Of a stretch of 64,000 bases of DNA, positions 32,391-42,081 are shown piece after piece. The stretch is from positions 209,422 to 273,421 of the forward strand of contig NZ_FZQR01000011.1 of the NCBI RefSeq assembly GCF_900199455.1, in the 5' to 3' direction. A model generated the notes under the pieces. The model worked only from the letters and a program-made list of their open reading frames with translations. It had not been told where the DNA came from and made no database searches. Numbering within the stretch: position 1 is the first letter of the stretch; the number at the start of each line of letters is the position of its first letter. Origin of the DNA: Mesorhizobium carmichaelinearum. GTDB taxonomy: Bacteria; Pseudomonadota; Alphaproteobacteria; Rhizobiales; Rhizobiaceae. Position numbers and translations under genes: made by a program.

Positions 32391-33472
32391 TGGGCTGGAC
32401 GCTGGGCCGTTACTTCTTCTTCCGCTACGTCACGATCACGATCTGGTTCTTCCTGGGCCTGCTGGCGCTGGTGTTCCTGATCGATTTCACCGAGCTGTCC
32501 GGCCGCACCACCGGCCTGCCCGGCTTCACCTACGGAACGGCGGTGGCCATTTCGGGCCTTCGCATGCCGATGATCATGCTGCAGACGGTGCCGTTTGTCG
32601 GCCTGTTCTCGGCAATGGCGACACTGGTTTCGCTCAACCGTCGCTACGAATTGGTCATCGCGCGGTCCGCCGGCGTTTCCGCCTGGCAATTCCTTTTGCC
32701 ATGCTGCGTCGGAGCGTTGCTGTTCGGCTTTGTGTCGGTCGGGCTCATCAACCCGCTCGCCGCGCACGCCTTCTCCTTGTCCGAGCAGATCGAGACGCAG
32801 TTGCGCTCCGGCAAATCAAATACGGTTTCGGCCGATGCCGCCCCCTGGATTCGCCAGAAAACCGGCACCGGCGACACCATCATCGGCGCGCGGGCCATCC
32901 TCAACCAGGGCCTGGAGATGTCCGACGCCGTCTTTTTCGTCCTCGACCAGCAAGGCAACATCGTCGAGCGCAAGGATGCCGCGCGTGCTTACCTGCGGGA
33001 TGGCTATTGGGATTTGCAGGATGTGAAGACCTTCAGGAACGGCACCATCCAGCCCGCGGCAAGCGATCGTGTGCCGACCAATCTGAAGCCTGAATTCGTG
33101 CAAGAGCGGCTGGCGCGCCCGGAGACCATTCCGTTCTACGACCTGCCTGGAAAAATCGAGGTTGCCCGTTCCTTCGGCCTCAAGGCAAATGCGTTTGCCA
33201 TGCAGTTTGATTCGCTGGTGGCGTTGCCGTTCCTCCTCGTCGCCATGACGCTGATTGCGGCAACAGTTTCAATGCGATTTGCGAGGATGGGACAATCGGC
33301 AACGATGATTCTGGGTGGCGTCGTTGCCGGGTTTCTGCTTTATGTCGTTTCGGTGCTGGTGAAGGCATTCGGCGTGGCGGGGTTCGTGCCGACCGCCATA
33401 GCCGCCTGGGTGCCGGTCGTGGTAGCTATGTTCTTCGGGGTGACTTTCCTGCTATACAAGGAAGACGGCTAG
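32390..33472 (+). CDS. lptG: LPS export permease LptG
   Basis: A 360-residue partner of LptF with the same fold: three N-terminal helices starting LGRYFFFRYVTITIWFF, the coupling segment MATLVSLNRRYELVIARSAGVS, a periplasmic domain (about 140-250), then three C-terminal helices (VALPFLLVAMTLIAATVS). The start is the ATG at 32390, sharing a base with the lptF stop. A longer frame read through from 32351 is out of context. The LptFG pair forms the membrane channel of the LPS-export ABC transporter. Confidence 0.93.
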   Translation: MGWTLGRYFFFRYVTITIWFFLGLLALVFLIDFTELSGRTTGLPGFTYGTAVAISGLRMPMIMLQTVPFVGLFSAMATLVSLNRRYELVIARSAGVSAWQFLLPCCVGALLFGFVSVGLINPLAAHAFSLSEQIETQLRSGKSNTVSADAAPWIRQKTGTGDTIIGARAILNQGLEMSDAVFFVLDQQGNIVERKDAARAYLRDGYWDLQDVKTFRNGTIQPAASDRVPTNLKPEFVQERLARPETIPFYDLPGKIEVARSFGLKANAFAMQFDSLVALPFLLVAMTLIAATVSMRFARMGQSATMILGGVVAGFLLYVVSVLVKAFGVAGFVPTAIAAWVPVVVAMFFGVTFLLYKEDG

Positions 33473-35898
33473 TGAGGGAGGCGTTTTTGCCCAGCAACAG
33501 GCAGGCCAATTTGGCGCGCCTCTATGCGGCGAGCGCCTTGGCGTGCCTGCTTGCCTGCGCCGTGCCATTGCCCGCGTTCGCGCAGGAAGTCGGCAAGATG
33601 GCGACCAATGTTCCGTCCGGCTCGCAGATGCTGCTGGCCGCCGACACACTGGAGTACAACAACGACAACCAGACGGTGACCGCCGTCGGCGGCGTGCAGA
33701 TCGACTATGGCGGCAACCGCCTCGTCGCCCAGAAGGTCGTATATGACCGCAACACCAAGCGGATGGTTGCCACCGGCAATGTTGAGATCGTCAACAGCGA
33801 CGGCACCAAGATCAATTCGCAGCATATCGATATCACCGACGATTTCGCCGACGGTTTCGTCAACGCACTGCGCGTTGAAACCATCGACAAGGCCTATTTC
33901 GCCGCCGAAAGCGCCGAGCGCATGGGCGGCGTGCTGACCACATTCCACAATGGCGTCTATACCGCCTGCGAACCGTGCGAGGACAAGCCCGACAAGGCGC
34001 CGACCTGGCGCGTGAAGGCCAGGAAGATCATCTGGAACGGCGAGAAGAAGACGGTTCGCTTCGAGAATGCGAATTTCGAATTCTTCGGCTTCCCGCTCGC
34101 CTACCTGCCGGCGTTCGAGATCGCCGACCCGACGGTGAAGCGCAAGAGCGGCTTCCTGATCCCGGGGATCAGCTACAACAGCCACCTGGGATACAGCGTC
34201 AAGGTTCCCTATTATTTCGCCCTTTCGCCGACTTATGACCTGACGGTGACGGGAAGCGGCTACACCAAGCAGGGCTTCCTCGGAGAGGCCGAGTGGCGCC
34301 AGCGCTTCAACAATGGCGCATACAGTTTGAAGATCGCCGGAATCCAGCAGCGGGATCCGGACGCCTTCATCGACAGCGCCGGGCGCAACGTCGATTCGGG
34401 CGCGGCGGGCGATCCCAACAAATTCCGCGGCATGATGGGCACGCAAGGCCAGTTCGCCATCAACGAACGCTGGAATTTCGGCTGGGACGTGCTGCTGCAG
34501 ACCGACAAGGACTTCTCGAGCACCTACAACATCGACAAGTACAATGCCGGCGTCCATCAGTCGGCGGTCTACCTGACAGGTCTCAATGGCCGCAACTACT
34601 TCGATGTGCGCGCCATGCACTTCGACGTGCAGGAAAATACACTCAACAGCAATATCGCCGCGCGCAGCAACCAGCAGCCATGGGTGCTGCCGTCGCTTGA
34701 CTACGCCTATATCCCCGACGCGCCGCTGGCCGGCGGCCAGCTGTCGCTCAACGTCAACACGCGGGTCCTGCGCCGGAACCAGCTCGATCAGACTTTCAAC
34801 GTCCCTTACAACGACGGCACGCCCGTGCAGCGCGTGCGCGGCATTGAAGGCGAATCCGGCCGTCTCACTGCCGAGACCGAGTGGAAGCGGACGTTCGTCA
34901 CCGACGACGGACTGGTGCTGACACCGCTGCTGGCGCTGCAGGGCGACGTGGACTACCTCAATGCGTCATCGGGTTCGCTCGCAGCCATCAACCAGATGGC
35001 GGCGAATCCGCTGATAAATGCCAACGATGATATGCGGTCGTCGTTTGCCCGTTACATGGCAACAGCGGGCCTCGAAATGCGCTGGCCGATGCTGTTTTCG
35101 CTTGCCAGCGGATCGAGCCATGTCATCGAGCCGATGGCGCAGGTGTTTCTGCGCCCCAACGAACAGTATGTCGGCGGCCTCGCTGTTCCCAATGAAGACG
35201 CCCAGAGCATGGTGTTCGACGCGACCACGCTCTTCGAGCGCGACAAGTTCTCCGGTTACGACCGCATCGAAGGCGGTTCGCGCGCCAATGTCGGCGTCCG
35301 CTATTCCGGCTCCTATATCAACGGCTGGGGCACCAACGCGATTTTCGGCCAGTCCTATCAGATTGGCGGCGAGAACTCGTTCGCCGAGCCGGATCTGGTC
35401 AATGTCGGCGCCTATTCGGGCCTGCAGACCACCAAGTCCGACTATGTCGGCCTGTTTGGCGTCAACAGCCCGAACGGATTTGCAGCCTCCGTCAGCGGCC
35501 GCTTCGACGAACAGACCTTCGAGATGCGCCGCGCCGAGTTCAAGGCCGCCTATTCAGGCCTGCCGGTGTCGCTCAGCGCCAAATACGCCTTCATCCAGGC
35601 CCAGCCGCTCTACGGTTTCACCACCGACCGTCACGAGGTCACGCTGGGTGCATCGACGCACCTTGCCCAGAACTGGCGCGTGTTCGGGACAGGAACCTAT
35701 GATCTGCAGGAAAGCCTGCTGGTCAAGGATGGGGTCGGCTTCGCCTACAACGATTCCTGCTTCACCTATCTGATGACGTACTCGCAGTCGCGTGACCTGA
35801 ACACCAGGGAAGTGACGCAGAGCATCGGCTTCAACCTGTCGTTCCGCACCCTCGGCGACTTCGGCTCGTCGACCAGCGCAATCGACACCATCCAGTAG
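33472..35898 (+). CDS. lptD: LPS-assembly outer-membrane protein LptD
   Basis: An 808-residue protein. The signal peptide (about 1-38) is followed by an LptA/OstA-like domain (about 45-160, LLAADTLEYNNDNQTVTAVGGVQIDYGG) and then the large beta-barrel, rich in aromatic-ending strands. It receives LPS in the outer membrane together with LptE. GTG 33472 overlaps the lptG stop by one base and has AGGAAG 7 bases upstream. A TTG at 33487, with a near-perfect GGGAGG 5 bases before it, could also be used and would shorten the signal peptide by five residues. Confidence 0.93.
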   Translation: MREAFLPSNRQANLARLYAASALACLLACAVPLPAFAQEVGKMATNVPSGSQMLLAADTLEYNNDNQTVTAVGGVQIDYGGNRLVAQKVVYDRNTKRMVATGNVEIVNSDGTKINSQHIDITDDFADGFVNALRVETIDKAYFAAESAERMGGVLTTFHNGVYTACEPCEDKPDKAPTWRVKARKIIWNGEKKTVRFENANFEFFGFPLAYLPAFEIADPTVKRKSGFLIPGISYNSHLGYSVKVPYYFALSPTYDLTVTGSGYTKQGFLGEAEWRQRFNNGAYSLKIAGIQQRDPDAFIDSAGRNVDSGAAGDPNKFRGMMGTQGQFAINERWNFGWDVLLQTDKDFSSTYNIDKYNAGVHQSAVYLTGLNGRNYFDVRAMHFDVQENTLNSNIAARSNQQPWVLPSLDYAYIPDAPLAGGQLSLNVNTRVLRRNQLDQTFNVPYNDGTPVQRVRGIEGESGRLTAETEWKRTFVTDDGLVLTPLLALQGDVDYLNASSGSLAAINQMAANPLINANDDMRSSFARYMATAGLEMRWPMLFSLASGSSHVIEPMAQVFLRPNEQYVGGLAVPNEDAQSMVFDATTLFERDKFSGYDRIEGGSRANVGVRYSGSYINGWGTNAIFGQSYQIGGENSFAEPDLVNVGAYSGLQTTKSDYVGLFGVNSPNGFAASVSGRFDEQTFEMRRAEFKAAYSGLPVSLSAKYAFIQAQPLYGFTTDRHEVTLGASTHLAQNWRVFGTGTYDLQESLLVKDGVGFAYNDSCFTYLMTYSQSRDLNTREVTQSIGFNLSFRTLGDFGSSTSAIDTIQ

Positions 35899-35988
35899 CC
35901 GGCGAGACATCGTTTCGCCGCATAGGGCTGGCACGGATTCGCGCACCCGGGAGAGGACGAAATTGGGCGGAACCGGGATAGAATTGGG

Positions 35989-36921
35989 ATGCTAATGATG
36001 AGGAAATACCTCTTTTCAGCAGGGTTCGCGCTGCTTGTGGCGGCGACATCCGTGTCGATGACCGTCATGACGCCGCCGGCTTTTGCCAGCGAGATCAAGT
36101 ACGTCGTCAACGACATACCCGTCACGTCAGGCGATATCGCGCACCGCGCCGCCTTTTTGAAGCTGCAGCGCAAGAAGGGCGATGCCGCCCAGGAAATGAT
36201 CGACCAGACGCTGCGCCTTGCCGAAGCCAAGCGGCTTGGCATCCGTATCAGCGACGCCCAGGTCGAGGCCGCCTATCAGCGCTTTGCCACCAACAACAAG
36301 ATGCAGCTCAGCCAGCTTGATGGCGTGATGGAGAAATCCGGCGTCGGCAAGGACCATTTCAAGGAGTTTATCCGCGCCCAGATGGCCTGGAACCAGGCCT
36401 TGAGTGCGCGTTACCATTCCGGCGAAGGCGGCAGCGTGACCGAACAGGACGCGGTCCGGCGCATGCTCGACAAGGGCGGGGCCAAACCGAGCGCCACCGA
36501 GTACATGCTGCAGCAGGTCATCTTCGTTGTGCCGGCCGCCGAACGCAGCGCGACGCTGGCCAAGCGCAAGCGCGAGGCCGATGCCATGCGCGCCCGCTTC
36601 AACGGCTGCAACACGACGCGCGAATTCGCCAAGGGCCTCATCGACGTCACCGTTCGCGATCTGGGCCGGGTGCTGGCGCCGCAATTGCCGCCGGACTGGG
36701 CCGAACAGATCAAGGCGACCAAGGTCGGTGGCGCCACCGTCACACGCGAGACCGAGCGCGGCGTCGAGTTCATCGGTATCTGCTCATCGCGCGAAGTGTC
36801 GGACGACAAGACAGCGCAGATGGTGTTCCAGAGCGAAGGCTCCAACGACAAGGCGGCTGACGATCTGAGCAAGAAATATGTCGACGAGCTGAAGGCGAAA
36901 GCCCGTATCGTCAAGCGCTGA
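35989..36921 (+). CDS. SurA-like periplasmic chaperone / peptidyl-prolyl isomerase-related protein
   Basis: The 310-residue protein has a signal peptide (ends near AFASEIK, about residue 35) and a SurA N-terminal chaperone domain: IKYVVNDIPVTSGDIAHRAAFLKL and EMIDQTLRLAEAKRLGIRISDAQVEAAYQRF. The remainder has SurA-like helices but only a weak parvulin domain (EYMLQQVIFVVP). It sits between lptD and pdxA, the expected place for surA, and likely helps LptD and other barrels fold. ATGs at 35989, 35995 and 35998 compete for the start. The symbol is withheld because the isomerase domain is unclear. Confidence 0.85.
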   Translation: MLMMRKYLFSAGFALLVAATSVSMTVMTPPAFASEIKYVVNDIPVTSGDIAHRAAFLKLQRKKGDAAQEMIDQTLRLAEAKRLGIRISDAQVEAAYQRFATNNKMQLSQLDGVMEKSGVGKDHFKEFIRAQMAWNQALSARYHSGEGGSVTEQDAVRRMLDKGGAKPSATEYMLQQVIFVVPAAERSATLAKRKREADAMRARFNGCNTTREFAKGLIDVTVRDLGRVLAPQLPPDWAEQIKATKVGGATVTRETERGVEFIGICSSREVSDDKTAQMVFQSEGSNDKAADDLSKKYVDELKAKARIVKR

Positions 36922-36922
36922 C

Positions 36923-37951
36923 GTGAAGAGCGCGATGACCGCGCTGGCACTGAGCGTCGGCGATCCCTCTGGCATCGGCCCCGAAATCGCCATCGCCGCC
37001 TTCCTGGCGCGCGAGGCAGTCGGCCTGCCCGCCTTCTATCTTTTGGCCGATCCGGCGCTGATCGCCTCACGGGCGAGGCAGCTGGGCGTGTCGGTGCCGA
37101 TCGTCGAGACAACGCCGGTTGGAGCGGCGGAGGTTTTCGCCCATGCCTTGCCCATCGTTCCACTGGCGGCCCATTTCATCGACAGCCCCGGCCGGCCGGA
37201 TCCGGCCAATGCGGCCGGCACCGTCGAGGCCATCGACCGCGCTGTCGCCGCCTGCCTTGCCGGCGACGCCGCAGCCGTGGTCACCTGCCCGATCGCCAAG
37301 AAGCCGCTCTACGACGCAGGGTTCCGCTTTCCCGGCCACACCGAGTATCTGGCGCATCTGGCGGCGCGGCACAGCGGTGTCGACGCAATGCCGGTCATGA
37401 TGCTGGCGGGCCCCGACCTGCGCACGGTTCCCATCACCATCCACATCGCTCTGGCCGAGGTGCCGAAGGCCCTGACCACCGAGCTGATCGTCGCGACCGC
37501 GCGCATCACCGCGGCGGACCTCGCCAACCGCTTCGGCATCGCCAGGCCGAGGCTTGCCATTGCCGGCCTCAATCCGCATGCCGGCGAAGGCGGTTCCATG
37601 GGCCTGGAGGATGAGCGCATCGTGCACCCGGCAGTCGACATCCTGCGTGCCGAAGGCATCGATGCTTTCGGCCCGCTGCCGGCCGACACGCTGTTCCATG
37701 CCCGGGCGCGGGCAGGCTATGACGCAGCACTTTGCATGTATCACGACCAGGCATTGATCCCGGCCAAGACGCTGGCTTTCGACGAGGCGGTCAACGTCAC
37801 GCTCGGCCTGCCCTTCATCCGCACGTCGCCCGACCATGGCACCGCTTTCGATATCGCCGGCAAGGGCGTTGCACGACCGGACAGCCTGATCGCGGCGCTG
37901 AAGCTCGCCAGGAAGCTCGCCGACACCGACGCAAAGGCCGTGGCCGCATGA
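36923..37951 (+). CDS. pdxA: 4-hydroxythreonine-4-phosphate dehydrogenase
   Basis: A 342-residue protein with the PdxA hallmarks LSVGDPSGIGPEIA, GHTEYLA (metal His), MYHDQALIPAKTLAF and TSPDHGTAFDIAG (two more metal His). It oxidises 4-phosphohydroxythreonine in vitamin B6 synthesis. GTG 36923 lies one base past the surA-like stop; ATG 36935 (MTALALSVGDPSG), with AAGAG 5 bases upstream, is an equally good start and would be four residues shorter. The surA-pdxA-ksgA order is conserved widely in Proteobacteria. Confidence 0.95.
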   Translation: MKSAMTALALSVGDPSGIGPEIAIAAFLAREAVGLPAFYLLADPALIASRARQLGVSVPIVETTPVGAAEVFAHALPIVPLAAHFIDSPGRPDPANAAGTVEAIDRAVAACLAGDAAAVVTCPIAKKPLYDAGFRFPGHTEYLAHLAARHSGVDAMPVMMLAGPDLRTVPITIHIALAEVPKALTTELIVATARITAADLANRFGIARPRLAIAGLNPHAGEGGSMGLEDERIVHPAVDILRAEGIDAFGPLPADTLFHARARAGYDAALCMYHDQALIPAKTLAFDEAVNVTLGLPFIRTSPDHGTAFDIAGKGVARPDSLIAALKLARKLADTDAKAVAA

Positions 37952-37976
37952 GCGCTGCCGTTTCGGGTTCGAACGC

Positions 37977-38816
37977 ATGAGCATCGATGGGTTGCCACCG
38001 CTGCGCGACGTCATCGAGCGCCATGGGCTGCAGGCGAAAAAGGCGCTTGGCCAGAATTTTCTGCTCGACCTCAATTTGACCGGCAAGATCGCACGCAGCG
38101 CAGGCGACCTGACAAACACTGCGGTGATCGAGGTTGGTCCAGGACCTGGCGGCCTGACAAGGGCGCTGCTTTCCAACGGCGCCCGCCGGGTCGTCGCTAT
38201 CGAACGCGACGAACGCTGCCTGGCTGCCCTTGCCGAAGTCTCCGCTCATTATCCCGGCCGGCTGGAGGTGATTTCCGGCGACGCGCTGAAGACCGACTTT
38301 GCCGCCCTCGCCTCCTCGGCTGCCCAAGACGGCGGTCAGGTGCGGATCGTGGCCAATCTGCCTTACAACATCGGCACCGAGTTGCTGGTGCGGTGGCTGA
38401 CGGTCCCGGACTGGCCGCCTTTCTACGCTTCGATGACGCTGATGTTCCAGCGTGAGGTGGCCCAGCGCATCGTCGCCGCACCCGGCAGCGATGCCTATGG
38501 CCGGCTCGGCGTGTTGGCCGGCTGGCGCACGCAGGCCAGGATCGCCTTCGACGTGCCACCCCAGGCCTTCACACCGCCGCCCAAGGTCACCTCGTCGGTG
38601 GTGCATCTGGAGCCACGTGCGACGCCCCTGCCCGCGGATGTGAAAAAACTAGGCCGCGTCACCGAAGCCGCCTTCGGCCAACGCCGGAAGATGCTGCGAC
38701 AGAGCGTGAAAAGCCTGGGCGGCGAGGCCTTGCTCGAGCGCGCGGGCATCGATCCGACCCGCCGCGCCGAAACGCTCAGCGTCGAGGAATTTGTGCGACT
38801 GACCAATGCGGTGTAG
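37977..38816 (+). CDS. rsmA: 16S rRNA (adenine(1518/1519)-N6)-dimethyltransferase
   Basis: A 279-residue protein, also called KsgA. SAM motif EVGPGPGGLTRALL, ERDERCL acidic loop and the catalytic NLPYNIGT (NLPY) are all present, together with the C-terminal KMLRQSVKSL helix. It dimethylates two adjacent adenines near the 3' end of 16S rRNA during 30S assembly. The ATG at 37977 is 25 bases after the pdxA stop. The gene is convergent with gmk, with a repeat-rich gap between them. Confidence 0.96.
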   Translation: MSIDGLPPLRDVIERHGLQAKKALGQNFLLDLNLTGKIARSAGDLTNTAVIEVGPGPGGLTRALLSNGARRVVAIERDERCLAALAEVSAHYPGRLEVISGDALKTDFAALASSAAQDGGQVRIVANLPYNIGTELLVRWLTVPDWPPFYASMTLMFQREVAQRIVAAPGSDAYGRLGVLAGWRTQARIAFDVPPQAFTPPPKVTSSVVHLEPRATPLPADVKKLGRVTEAAFGQRRKMLRQSVKSLGGEALLERAGIDPTRRAETLSVEEFVRLTNAV

Positions 38817-38926
38817 CTCTCTTCGCCCCGTTTACGGGGTCCGAAGGACGGGTCGAGACAGGCGGCTCGACCCCTGATGCCGGCAGGCAGATGAGGGCGG
38901 CGCGAACTTTTCGTAGACATGGTGCT

Positions 38927-38976
38927 GCCCCTCACCCGGCCCTTCGGGCCACCTTCTCCCCGTGAACGGGGAGAAG
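38927..38976. repeat. Rhizobial-type intergenic palindromic repeat
   Basis: CCTCACCCGGCCCTTCGGGCC followed by a perfect 11-bp-stem hairpin, CTTCTCCCCGT-ga-ACGGGGAGAAG, at 38953-38976. This wording recurs widely between genes in Mesorhizobium and relatives, from general knowledge. It lies between two convergent genes and may act as a two-way mRNA end, although the A-rich run after the hairpin does not suit a plus-strand intrinsic terminator. Confidence 0.6.
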
Positions 38977-38990
38977 AAAAAAGAGAGGAC

Positions 38991-39665
38991 TCACTCCGTC
39001 TTCTCGTCCAGCAAACCGGAGACGAAATCGAACAGACCGGGCCGGCGGTCGCGCCGCAATCGTTCGGCGACGACGATGCCACGCACTTCGGCGAAGGCGC
39101 GGTCGAGATCGTCATTGACGATGACGAAATCATATTCCTTCCAGTGCTCGATCTCGTTGCGGGCGTTCTTCAGCCGCGTCTCGATCACGGCTTCCTGGTC
39201 CTCGGCGCGGCGCTTCAGCCGCGCCTTCAATTCCTTCATCGACGGCGGCAGGATGAAGATCGAGACGATGTCGGCGCGCATCTTCTCCTTGAGCTGCTGT
39301 GCGCCTTGCCAGTCGATGTCGAACAGCATGTCGCGGCCTTGCGCCAATGCCAGTTCGGCGGGTTCGCGCGGCGTGGCGTAGCAATTGCCGTGCACCTCCG
39401 CCCACTCGAGCAGCGCGTCGGAATCGCGCAGCCGCTCGAACTCGCGCATGGTGCGGAAATGGTAGTGAACACCCTCGATCTCCGAGCCGCGGCGCGGCCT
39501 TGTGGTGACCGAGACCGACAGTTCGAGGCTGGAATCGCTTTCCAGGAGGTTGCGCGCGATCGTCGACTTGCCGGCGCCCGACGGCGACGACAGCACAAGC
39601 ATCAGCCCCCGGCGGCGGATGCGGGACCCCAAATCCCTGGGAACCATCGGTTCCTTGGCAACCAT
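38991..39665 (-). CDS. gmk: Guanylate kinase
   Basis: A 224-residue protein with the P-loop SSPSGAGKST (26-35), SVTTRPRRGSEIEGVHYHF (GMP binding) and DIDWQGAQQLKE. It phosphorylates GMP to GDP. Two starts are possible (39665 and an in-frame ATG six codons later); the first is kept because it gives the usual length. It follows yicC by 3 bases on the minus strand, and that pair is conserved across many bacteria. Full catalytic residues are present. Confidence 0.95.
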   Translation of the reverse strand: MVAKEPMVPRDLGSRIRRRGLMLVLSSPSGAGKSTIARNLLESDSSLELSVSVTTRPRRGSEIEGVHYHFRTMREFERLRDSDALLEWAEVHGNCYATPREPAELALAQGRDMLFDIDWQGAQQLKEKMRADIVSIFILPPSMKELKARLKRRAEDQEAVIETRLKNARNEIEHWKEYDFVIVNDDLDRAFAEVRGIVVAERLRRDRRPGLFDFVSGLLDEKTE

Positions 39666-39668
39666 CGG

Positions 39669-40559
39669 CTACTCCAGATTCTGGACCTGTTCACGAAACT
39701 GGTCGACCACGGCCTTCAGCTCCAGCCCGATCGCGGTGACGGCGGCGGCGTTCGACTTCGAGCACAGCGTATTCGATTCGCGGTTAAATTCCTGTGCCAG
39801 AAAATCGAGCTTGCGGCCGACGGCGCCGCCGCCCTCGAGCAGGGCCCGGCCAGATGCGACATGTGTTTTCAGCCGGTCGATCTCTTCGCGAATATCAGCC
39901 TTGGTGGCGAGGAACGCCGCCTCCATGTGCAGCCGGCTCGCATCCAGATTGGCGGAAGCGTCCATCAGCAGCCTGACCTGCTCGGCGATGCGTTCACGGA
40001 TCGCCGCCGTCTCGCGAGACGGATCCGCCTCCGCGCGCAGCGTCAGTGTCTCGATGGCATCGATGTGGCCGGACAGAAGCAAAGCCAGGGCCGCACCCTC
40101 GCTTTGCCGCGCCTGCTCCAGCCCTTTCAGCGCCACGTCGAGCGCTGCCATGATGGCGATGTCGAGCGCGGCGCGCGCCTCTTCGGTTTCGACGGTTTCA
40201 GGAATGTCGAGCACGCCACGCAACGACAGCAACCCGTCAGCCGTCGCTGGGGCAACGCCGAATTGTTCCTGCAGCCGCTTGGCGAGACCCGCAAGGTCTT
40301 TCAGAAAGACCTCATTGACGACGGGTTGCGCCTGCGCACCGGCGGCGCGGCCGATGGTCAGCGTCGCCTGGAAATTGCCCCGGGCGAAACGCTTCTGCAG
40401 CGTTTGCCTGACCGCCGGCTCCAGCCGTTCGAAACCTTGCGGCAGCCGCAGCCGCACCTCGACGCTCTTGCCGTTGACGGACTTGACCTCCCAGGCGATC
40501 GAAGTGCCGTCATGCTCGGCGACGGCACGCGCAAATCCGGTCATGCTCTGCAAATTCAT
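39669..40559 (-). CDS. YicC-family endoribonuclease
   Basis: A 296-residue protein with the YicC N-terminal signature MNLQSMTGFARA, the VKSVNGKSVEVRLRLP stretch, and the C-terminal GRKLDFLAQEFNRESNTLCSKS block. YicC proteins are RNA-degrading enzymes reported to act on small RNAs or structured RNAs in enterobacteria; its role here is by analogy. The ATG at 40559 is the family start; the longer frame upstream carries no match. It lies directly upstream of gmk. Confidence 0.9.
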   Translation of the reverse strand: MNLQSMTGFARAVAEHDGTSIAWEVKSVNGKSVEVRLRLPQGFERLEPAVRQTLQKRFARGNFQATLTIGRAAGAQAQPVVNEVFLKDLAGLAKRLQEQFGVAPATADGLLSLRGVLDIPETVETEEARAALDIAIMAALDVALKGLEQARQSEGAALALLLSGHIDAIETLTLRAEADPSRETAAIRERIAEQVRLLMDASANLDASRLHMEAAFLATKADIREEIDRLKTHVASGRALLEGGGAVGRKLDFLAQEFNRESNTLCSKSNAAAVTAIGLELKAVVDQFREQVQNLE

Positions 40560-40716
40560 GTCGCCTGCACACCCCTGGCGCATCACCCCAAACCAGTTTT
40601 CCGGACAGGGGCAAGTGCCGCGTTAAAATGACCACGCCGTGGGTGCGTCGAAATCGGACGCGTGGCGTTTCTTTCAAATGTCAGGCTGCCGCCTTCCGGG
40701 CAACGCCTTTTTTATC

Positions 40717-41979
40717 TTACTGGGCGTCGCCCGCATCGCCGCCGGCATCGCCATTGTCGCCACCGGTGCCGTCGCTGCCATCGGCAGGCTTGTCGGCAGC
40801 AGGCTTATCGGCAGTGCCGTTGGCACCAGCGGCAGCCTTAGCCGCGTCATCGGCCTGCTTCTTCTGCAACGCACGATAACGGGCGACGTTCTCATTGTGC
40901 TCGTCGAGCGTCGCGGCAAAGACGTGCCCGCCCGTGCCGTCGGCGACGAAATAGAGATCGTCGGTCTTTGATGGATTGGCCACGGCCTCAAGCGCCGCAC
41001 GGCCCGGATTGGCGATAGGCGTCGGTGGCAGGCCATTGATCACATAGGTGTTGTAAGGCGTCTGCTTCTGGATGTCCGACTGGTAGATCGGGCGGTCGGC
41101 GGGCTTTCCCTTGCCGCCGAACAGACCATAGATGATGGTCGGATCGGATTGCAGGCGCATGCCCTTGGCCAGCCGGTTGAGGAAGACGGCGGCGACGCGC
41201 GAACGTTCATCACCCCTGCCGGTTTCCTTCTCGACAATCGAAGCCAGGGTGACGAAGTCCTCGATATTGGCGAGCGGCAGGTCTGGCGCGCGCCGCTGCC
41301 ATACCTCGTCGACCAGCTTCTTTTGATCGGCCACCAGCTTGTCGATCATCTGCTGGCGCGTCGCGCCGCGCGTGAAGCGCAGCGTGTCGGTGGCAAGGCT
41401 GCCCTCGGGGGGCGTTTTCGCCGGCATGTCGCCGCTCAAGGCGGGTTCGTCGGCGATACGCTGCAGGGCCTGGTCAACCGTCAGCCCTTCCGGAATGGTC
41501 AGCGAGTACATCACCGACTTGCCACTCTTCAAAAGCTCCATGATGTCGCGCATGGATGCCCTGGGCTTGATCTCGTATTCGCCGGCTTTGAGTGCGGAAT
41601 CGTTGCCGAAGGCGCGCACGCCGAGGCGGAAGACGCGGGCGTCGCTGATCAGTCCGCGGCGCTCAAGCTGGTCGGCGATGTCCGCGACGCCGGTGTTCGG
41701 CTTGACCAGGAAGGTGTCGCCATTGGCTGAGGGACCGGCTTCGGTGAATTCCTGCTTGCCGAAGTAAAGTGCTGCGCCCGCCGCCAGAACCATCAGCATC
41801 ACCAAGGAGATGACGAAGTTCATGAACACGACGACCTGGCTGCGCGAAGCGCGCGAGCGCTTCGGCGGCGGCGTTCCGGCTTCCGGCCGCAAGGCCTCGC
41901 TGGCTGTCTTCGGCACGATCGGCCCGGTGTTCGCCGGCCTTTGCCCGAATTCTCCGTTGCCCGACGGATTTGTGTTCAT
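40717..41979 (-). CDS. mltG: Endolytic murein transglycosylase
   Basis: A 420-residue protein. A cytoplasmic Pro-rich start is followed by one transmembrane helix (about 49-73). The periplasmic part has a LysM-like segment (LVKPNTGVADIADQLERRGLI) and the YceG domain with the catalytic glutamate near 250 in TLASIVEKETG, then LNRLAKGMRLQSDPTIIYGL and PYNTYVINGLPPTPIANPG. The tail is a low-complexity Ala/Gly/Asp stretch of about 45 residues. It cleaves nascent glycan strands and sets their length. It follows fabF in the conserved fab order. Confidence 0.95.
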   Translation of the reverse strand: MNTNPSGNGEFGQRPANTGPIVPKTASEALRPEAGTPPPKRSRASRSQVVVFMNFVISLVMLMVLAAGAALYFGKQEFTEAGPSANGDTFLVKPNTGVADIADQLERRGLISDARVFRLGVRAFGNDSALKAGEYEIKPRASMRDIMELLKSGKSVMYSLTIPEGLTVDQALQRIADEPALSGDMPAKTPPEGSLATDTLRFTRGATRQQMIDKLVADQKKLVDEVWQRRAPDLPLANIEDFVTLASIVEKETGRGDERSRVAAVFLNRLAKGMRLQSDPTIIYGLFGGKGKPADRPIYQSDIQKQTPYNTYVINGLPPTPIANPGRAALEAVANPSKTDDLYFVADGTGGHVFAATLDEHNENVARYRALQKKQADDAAKAAAGANGTADKPAADKPADGSDGTGGDNGDAGGDAGDAQ

Positions 41980-42081
41980 CTTGCCCTACCGTTTGATCGC
42001 CCAACGAATCCCCTGCGGCAGAGTAGGGGCGAATATGGCAAAATTGACGGCACACCGAAGCTTCGCCCGGCAGCCGGACGA

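Noticed and set aside
38919..40631. 570-codon plus-strand frame opposite gmk and yicC
   Set aside because: Antisense shadow of two conserved genes.
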